Shown here: positions 58,148 to 64,000 of the stretch, piece after piece
Numbering within the stretch: position 1 is the stretch's first letter
Layout of the letters: the number at the start of each line of letters is the position of its first letter
Assembly: GCF_026625125.1 (NCBI RefSeq)
Contig: NZ_CP113097.1
Location: 2,108,001-2,172,000, forward strand
Source: Pseudomonas putida
GTDB lineage: Bacteria; Pseudomonadota; Gammaproteobacteria; Pseudomonadales; Pseudomonadaceae
Direction: 5' to 3'
DNA length: 64,000 bases
Made by a program: the position numbers and the translations under genes
The notes under the pieces: generated by a model
The model's input: the letters and a program-made list of their open reading frames with translations, nothing else
The model's database searches: none
What the model was told of the DNA's origin: nothing

Positions 58148-60858
58148 TGTGCTGCCTCCTGCAGACCTTCGACGGGTGCACCGAAGATGGCCGGCGGGAT
58201 GCCGGCCAGGCCTTTGGGCAGCGCGACCAGGCCAGCGCCCAGTTCTTCATTGATGCGCAGCGGCAGGCGCAGGGCCACACCGGCCACGTTCAGGCTCAGC
58301 AGCGCGCCTTCGTTGACGCCCAGGCGGTCGGCCTCGGACTTGGCCAGCGCCACGTAAGCGGCAGGGATGCGCTCCTGAACCGGCGCAGCGCGCGAAGAGC
58401 TTTCTTCGCTGCCGAACAGGTGGAAGAACGGTACTGCGGTCCAGGTGCCACGGGCCGGGTTGAAGGCGCCCGGAACGGTATCGAACCAGGACAGGCGATC
58501 ACCGTGCGATTCGATCAGGCGCACGCCCGGGTCACCGGCACGCAGGTGGCCACCTACCTCGTCCTGGAACTTGTTCCAGGCTTGCGGCGAGTTCCAGCCC
58601 GGCGACCAGGCGAACGGCACCTGCTGGCGCGGTTCGGCGGAGCCCGAGTAGCCTTCCATGGAGTAGGCGAACGCGGTGTCCTTGTCCTGCGGGGTACGAG
58701 GTTCGTGCACGCTGATGTTGGCGCGCATCGCGGTGCGGCCGGAGTAGCGCAGCGGCTCACGGGCAAGCTTCATGCCCTTGATGCGGAATGCCGCAGAAGG
58801 TGCTGCGTTGACGATGCCGGCCAGTTGCGGGGCGGCTTCGGCGCAGGCGCTGGTGACGTGGTCCAGCTGGGTCCAGTCGACGGGCTTGTTCAGCAGCGTG
58901 GCACGCAGGGCGTGCATCCAGCGCCAGCCTTCGTGCACCAGGATGCTGCTGTCCAGGTACTGCGGGTCGAACACCTGGAAGAAGCGCTGGGCACGGCCTT
59001 CCTGGCTGACCAGGGTACCGTCGCCTTCGGCGAACGAGGCCGCCGGCAGCACCAGGTGGGCGCGCTCCAGGGTGGCGGTGTGGGAGTGGTCGGCTACGAT
59101 CACGACCTTTGCCGCTGCCAGGGCGGCATCGACCTTGGCGGCCGGTACGCGGGTGTACAGGTCGTTTTCCAGCACCACGATGGCGTCGGCCTTGCCACTG
59201 ATGACCGCATCCAGCGCGGCATCGACGGACTCGCCGCCGAGCATGGCCAGGCCAAGGCTGTTGGCCTCAGGTACGACCAGGCTCAGCGAGCCGTTTTTCT
59301 CGCGCAGCTTCAGGGCTTTGGCGATGTTCGCAGCTGCCTCGATCAGTGCAGGGTCGGCCAGCGAAGTACCGGCAACCACCAGCGGGCGTTTGGCCGCTAC
59401 CAGGGCGCCGGCGATGCGCTCGGCCAGGGCCTTGGCTTCGTCGTCCAGGCCTGCAACGGCCGGGGCGCTCGGATCGATGGCGTGGGCCACGGCGAAGCCG
59501 ATACGCGCAAGGTCGGCAGGGGCGGCGTGCACGCATTCTTCGGCAACGTCGTCCAGCTTGGTTTCGGCCAGGCTGGCGATGAACAGTGGATACAGCGCGT
59601 GCTGGCCGATGTTCTTCACCGCAGCGTCGAGCCAGGGCTGCACTTTCATGGCCTCGGCCATGGCTTCGGCCTTGCCTTTGGTCGCTTGACGTACGGCCAG
59701 GGCGACACGGGCAGCGGTCTGGGTCAGGTCTTCGCCGAGCACGAACACAGCGTCGTGGTCTTCGATGTCGCGCAGGGTCGGCACTGGCAGCGGGCTGCTA
59801 TTGAGCACGTTCAGGGCCAGGCGTACGCGAGCCAGCTCACCGGCTTCCATACCCGAATAGAAGTAATCGGCACCGACCAGCTCACGCAGGCCGTAGTTGC
59901 TTTCCAGGCTGGCACGGGGCGAGCCGATACCCACGATGGTCCGGCCGCGCAGCAGGTCGGCTGCCTTGTCCAGCGCAGCGTCCAGGCCCAGCTTGGTGCC
60001 ATCGGCCAGGCGTGGCTGGCGTGGGCGGTCGGTGCGGTTGACGTAGCCATAACCGAAGCGGCCGCGGTCGCACAGGAAGTACTGGTTGACCGAGCCGTTG
60101 AAACGGTTTTCGATCCGGCGCAGTTCGCCGTAACGCTCGCCCGGGCTGATGTTGCAGCCGCTGGAGCAGCCGTGGCAGATGCTTGGCGCGAACTGCATGT
60201 CCCACTTGCGGTTGTAGCGCTCGGAGTGCGTCTTGTCGGTGAACACACCGGTCGGGCAGACCTCGGTCAGGTTGCCGGAGAACTCGCTTTCCAGTACGCC
60301 GTCTTCGACGCGGCCGAAGTACACGTTGTCGTGGGCGCCATAGACACCCAGGTCGGTGCCGCCGGCGTAGTCCTTGTAGTAGCGCACGCAGCGGTAGCAG
60401 GCGATGCAGCGGTTCATCTCGTGAGCGATGAACGGGCCGAGGTCCTGGTTCTGGTGGGTTCGCTTGGTGAAACGGTAGCGGCGCTCGTTGTGGCCGGTCA
60501 TTACCGTCATGTCCTGCAGGTGGCAGTGGCCGCCTTCCTCGCACACTGGGCAGTCGTGCGGGTGGTTGGTCATCAGCCATTCGACGACGCTGGCGCGGAA
60601 CGCCTTGGATTCGTCATCGTCGATGGAAATCCAGGTGCCGTCGGAGGCAGGGGTCATGCAGGACATGACGATACGACCACGGGTGTCGTTCTCGTCGGTG
60701 TACTGCTTGACCGCACACTGCCGACAGGCACCAACGCTTCCAAGCGCCGGGTGCCAGCAGAAATAGGGGATGTCGAGGCCGAGCGACAGACACGCCTGTA
60801 ACAGGTTGTCTGCACCGTTGACTTCGAGCGCTTTGCCGTCTACGTGGATAGTGGCCAT
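58144..60858 (-). CDS. nuoG: NADH-quinone oxidoreductase subunit G
   Basis: NuoG is the large peripheral-arm Fe-S subunit. In 904 residues it has the N-terminal [2Fe-2S] site ([15 protein letters not shown]), the HCHLQDM region with the His ligand of cluster N5, [17 protein letters not shown], and the extra N7 site CHGCSSGCN plus a later Cys in [13 protein letters not shown]7 is present in E. coli-type but absent from mitochondrial complex I. The rest is a molybdopterin-oxidoreductase-like domain without cofactor. It lies 132 bp after nuoF, the only large spacer in the visible operon. Confidence 0.97.
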   Translation of the reverse strand: MATIHVDGKALEVNGADNLLQACLSLGLDIPYFCWHPALGSVGACRQCAVKQYTDENDTRGRIVMSCMTPASDGTWISIDDDESKAFRASVVEWLMTNHPHDCPVCEEGGHCHLQDMTVMTGHNERRYRFTKRTHQNQDLGPFIAHEMNRCIACYRCVRYYKDYAGGTDLGVYGAHDNVYFGRVEDGVLESEFSGNLTEVCPTGVFTDKTHSERYNRKWDMQFAPSICHGCSSGCNISPGERYGELRRIENRFNGSVNQYFLCDRGRFGYGYVNRTDRPRQPRLADGTKLGLDAALDKAADLLRGRTIVGIGSPRASLESNYGLRELVGADYFYSGMEAGELARVRLALNVLNSSPLPVPTLRDIEDHDAVFVLGEDLTQTAARVALAVRQATKGKAEAMAEAMKVQPWLDAAVKNIGQHALYPLFIASLAETKLDDVAEECVHAAPADLARIGFAVAHAIDPSAPAVAGLDDEAKALAERIAGALVAAKRPLVVAGTSLADPALIEAAANIAKALKLREKNGSLSLVVPEANSLGLAMLGGESVDAALDAVISGKADAIVVLENDLYTRVPAAKVDAALAAAKVVIVADHSHTATLERAHLVLPAASFAEGDGTLVSQEGRAQRFFQVFDPQYLDSSILVHEGWRWMHALRATLLNKPVDWTQLDHVTSACAEAAPQLAGIVNAAPSAAFRIKGMKLAREPLRYSGRTAMRANISVHEPRTPQDKDTAFAYSMEGYSGSAEPRQQVPFAWSPGWNSPQAWNKFQDEVGGHLRAGDPGVRLIESHGDRLSWFDTVPGAFNPARGTWTAVPFFHLFGSEESSSRAAPVQERIPAAYVALAKSEADRLGVNEGALLSLNVAGVALRLPLRINEELGAGLVALPKGLAGIPPAIFGAPVEGLQEAAQ

Positions 60859-60990
60859 TGTTCAAAGTTCTTCGTTGGCCCGCGTGAGCGGGCGTGGCTA
60901 ATGGAAATCTGTGAGCCTGCGGCCCGCCGCGAATCGTTCGGGCCGGCCTGCAGGCTGGCGGGTGGCACGGACCACCCGCGTTCTATCTTT
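60859..60990 (-). promoter_or_regulatory. nuoF-nuoG spacer with two hairpins
   Basis: All other visible nuo junctions overlap or are 40 bp or less, but this one is 132 bp. It contains GCCCGC-GTGA-GCGGGC (60878-60893) and CGGGTGG-CACGGA-CCACCCG (60959-60978). These could act as an mRNA processing or stability element or as partial terminators. There is no ORF in it. Confidence 0.5.
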
Positions 60991-62367
60991 TTATGCGCCG
61001 ACTACAATCGGCCCGGCCTGAATAGGCTTGGCCAGGTTCGGGCGCAGGGTGCCAGCGCTTTCAGGCGCCACACCGGCCTCGAACTCCGAGCGGAAGTATT
61101 TGATGGCACTGCCCAGCGGCTCGACGGCACCGGGTGCGTGTGCGCAGAAGGTGCGGCCTGGGCCGAGGAAGTTGACCAGACCCAGCAGGGTCTCGATGTC
61201 TTCGGCGCGGCCCTGGCCGTTTTCCAGGGAACGCAGCATCTTCACGCTCCACGGCAGGCCGTCCCGGCAAGGGGTGCACCAGCCGCACGATTCGCGGGCG
61301 AAGAACTCTTCCATGTTGCGCAGCAGCGAAACCATGTTGACGCTGTCGTCGACCGCCATGGCCAGGCCCGTACCCATGCGGGTGCCAACCTTGGCGATGC
61401 CGCCGGCGTACATCTGCGCGTCGAGGTGCTCGGGCAGCAGGAAACCGGTACCGGCGCCACCTGGCTGCCAGCACTTGAGCTTGAAGCCGTCGCGCATACC
61501 GCCGGCGTAGTCTTCGAACAGCTCGCGGGCGGTGACGCCGAACGGCAACTCCCAAAGCCCCGGGTTCTTCACCTTGCCGGAGAAGCCCATCAGCTTGGTG
61601 CCGTGGTCCTCGCTGCCTTCGCGGGCCAGCGACTTGTACCAGTCGTTGCCGTTGGCGACGATGGCCGGCACGTTGCACAGGGTCTCGACGTTGTTCACGC
61701 ACGTCGGCTTGCCCCACACACCTACGGCGGCAGGGAAGGGCGGCTTGGAGCGCGGGTTGGCGCGGCGGCCTTCCAGCGAGTTGATCAGTGCGGTTTCTTC
61801 ACCGCAGATGTAGCGCCCGGCACCGGTGTGCACGAACAGCTCGAAGTCGAAGCCCGAGCCGAGGATGTTCTTGCCCAGCAGGCCGGCAGCCTTGGCTTCA
61901 TCGATGGCGCGGTTGAGGTTCTTCGCCGCGGTGGTGTACTCGCCACGCAAGAAGATGTAGCCGCGGTAGGCCTTCAGGGCGCGGGCGCTGATCAGCATGC
62001 CCTCGACCAGCAGATGGGGCTGTTGCTCCATCAGCATGCGGTCCTTCCAGGTGTTGGGCTCCATTTCATCCGCGTTGCACAGCAGGTAGCGGATGTTCAT
62101 GGATTCGTCTTTGGGCATCAGGCCCCACTTAACGCCAGTCGGGAAGCCCGCGCCGCCGCGGCCCTTGAGGCCGGAGTCCTTGACGCTCTGCACGATGTCG
62201 TCGGCGGACATTTCTGCCAGCGCTTTGCGGGCGGCAGCGTAGCCGTTCTTGGCCTGGTACTCGTCGAGCCACACCGGCTCGCCGTCGTCACGCAGGCGCC
62301 AGGTCAGCGGGTGAGTTTCGGCCGAACGCGCGATGCGGTTGGCCGGGCCGAAGGAAGTGATGGTCAT
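60991..62367 (-). CDS. nuoF: NADH-quinone oxidoreductase subunit F
   Basis: NuoF holds the NADH site, FMN and [4Fe-4S] cluster N3, the entry point for electrons. The 458-residue protein has [17 protein letters not shown] and [13 protein letters not shown] (FMN/NADH binding), [19 protein letters not shown], and cluster ligands in [12 protein letters not shown] plus a later Cys in [10 protein letters not shown]. It overlaps nuoE by 4 bp. Confidence 0.97.
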   Translation of the reverse strand: MTITSFGPANRIARSAETHPLTWRLRDDGEPVWLDEYQAKNGYAAARKALAEMSADDIVQSVKDSGLKGRGGAGFPTGVKWGLMPKDESMNIRYLLCNADEMEPNTWKDRMLMEQQPHLLVEGMLISARALKAYRGYIFLRGEYTTAAKNLNRAIDEAKAAGLLGKNILGSGFDFELFVHTGAGRYICGEETALINSLEGRRANPRSKPPFPAAVGVWGKPTCVNNVETLCNVPAIVANGNDWYKSLAREGSEDHGTKLMGFSGKVKNPGLWELPFGVTARELFEDYAGGMRDGFKLKCWQPGGAGTGFLLPEHLDAQMYAGGIAKVGTRMGTGLAMAVDDSVNMVSLLRNMEEFFARESCGWCTPCRDGLPWSVKMLRSLENGQGRAEDIETLLGLVNFLGPGRTFCAHAPGAVEPLGSAIKYFRSEFEAGVAPESAGTLRPNLAKPIQAGPIVVGA

Positions 62368-62861
62368 ACGTAACCCTCCAGCAGCTTGGAAACGCCAGCA
62401 GGCTGCACGTCGCCAAAGGTATCGTCATCGATCATCAGCGCCGGGGCCTTGTCGCAGTTGCCCAGGCAGCAGACCGGCAGCAGGGTGAAACGCCCGTCCG
62501 CAGTGGTCTGGCCAAGGCCGATGCCCAGTTCGCTCTGGATCTGGCTGACCACCGACTCGTGGCCGCCGATATAGCAGACCATGCTGTCGCACACACGAAT
62601 GATGTGGCGGCCGACAGGCTGGCGGAAAATCTGGCTGTAGAAAGTGGCCACACCCTCGACGTCGCTGGCCGGGATGCCCAGCACCTCACCGATGGCGTAG
62701 ATGGCGCCGTCCGGCACCCAGCCGCGCGCCTTCTGGACGATCTTCAAGGCTTCGATGGACGCCGCACGCGGGTCCTCGTAGTGGTGCATTTCGTGCTCGA
62801 TGGCCGAGCGCTCGGTTTCGCTCAGGGCGAAACGGTCTGTCTGGATAAGCGTGCTGTTCAT
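62364..62861 (-). CDS. nuoE: NADH-quinone oxidoreductase subunit E
   Basis: NuoE carries the [2Fe-2S] cluster N1a next to NuoF. The 165-residue thioredoxin-like protein has the four ligands in [11 protein letters not shown] and [44 protein letters not shown] is typical of the family. It follows nuoCD by two bases and overlaps nuoF by 4 bp. Confidence 0.97.
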   Translation of the reverse strand: MNSTLIQTDRFALSETERSAIEHEMHHYEDPRAASIEALKIVQKARGWVPDGAIYAIGEVLGIPASDVEGVATFYSQIFRQPVGRHIIRVCDSMVCYIGGHESVVSQIQSELGIGLGQTTADGRFTLLPVCCLGNCDKAPALMIDDDTFGDVQPAGVSKLLEGYV

Positions 62862-62863
62862 GC

Positions 62864-64000
<1,137 letters not shown>

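Noticed and set aside
58147..60801. 884-codon forward frame opposite nuoG
   Set aside because: It is an antisense shadow of nuoG. No domain is seen, and it would span exactly the length of the real gene.

Overview
The window is GC-rich, densely coding chromosomal DNA from a Pseudomonas, most likely the P. putida group. I base this on gene content and order: GlgB, GlgX, TreY, MalQ, TreZ and GlgA together, a short 6PGDH-Zwf-GH15 set, a reductive pyrimidine catabolism cluster, a 13-subunit-type nuo operon, and many REP-like elements built on GCCGGCTTGCCGGC. This assignment is from recognition, not from a search. I see no rRNA, tRNA, CRISPR array, transposase or integrase.

Layout. (1) 1-14544: glycogen/trehalose metabolism. 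glgB reads forward. glgA-treZ-malQ-treY-DUF2934-glgX read in reverse as an operon with 4-bp overlaps. An orphan autotransporter barrel gene sits between glgB and glgX. (2) 14545-16162: a large glgA upstream region with an NtrC-type palindrome, an exported NTF2-like protein and a 56-aa coiled-coil protein. (3) 16163-20493: 6-phosphogluconate dehydrogenase, glucose-6-phosphate dehydrogenase and a GH15 enzyme in one forward operon. (4) 20582-29006: uracil/thymine catabolism: a RutR-like TetR regulator with a small upstream ORF, PreA, PreT, dihydropyrimidinase, an NCS1 transporter and N-carbamoyl-beta-alanine amidohydrolase. (5) 29209-34364: housekeeping and accessory genes: RNase Z, lipocalin, dienoyl-CoA isomerase-like protein, NudC, an N-formylglutamate amidohydrolase-like gene that runs into its neighbour, and a TauE-type permease. 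(6) 34559-42318: a chloroperoxidase-like hydrolase, a REP-rich 107-bp tandem duplication, then polyamine genes: gamma-glutamylpolyamine synthetase, a PuuR-like regulator, an FAD oxidase, a LysR regulator, agmatine deiminase and a PotF-like binding protein. (7) 42369-49074: an exported hydrolase, a YqaA/DUF411 pair, a trhP gene broken by one in-frame TGA, an AI-2E family transporter and a TonB-dependent receptor. (8) 49304-50782: a small phage-derived cassette: a LuxR-type DNA-binding domain, a holin-like membrane protein, a CI-type repressor and an Ogr/Delta zinc finger. (9) 50811-64000: nuoN to nuoD of respiratory complex I, reverse strand, ending in a clear intrinsic terminator. nuoD is cut by the window edge.

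How it works together. Region 1 interconverts glycogen, maltodextrins and trehalose. Region 3 moves glucose-6-phosphate into the oxidative pentose phosphate route. Regions 4 and 6 are nitrogen-scavenging pathways for pyrimidines and for agmatine/putrescine, each with its own uptake component and regulator. Region 9 oxidises the NADH made by central metabolism. The most unusual items are the LuxR-domain/holin/CI/Ogr cassette, the nonsense codon in trhP, the missing stop codon in the N-formylglutamate amidohydrolase-like gene, and the upstream peptide overlapping the RutR-like regulator start.
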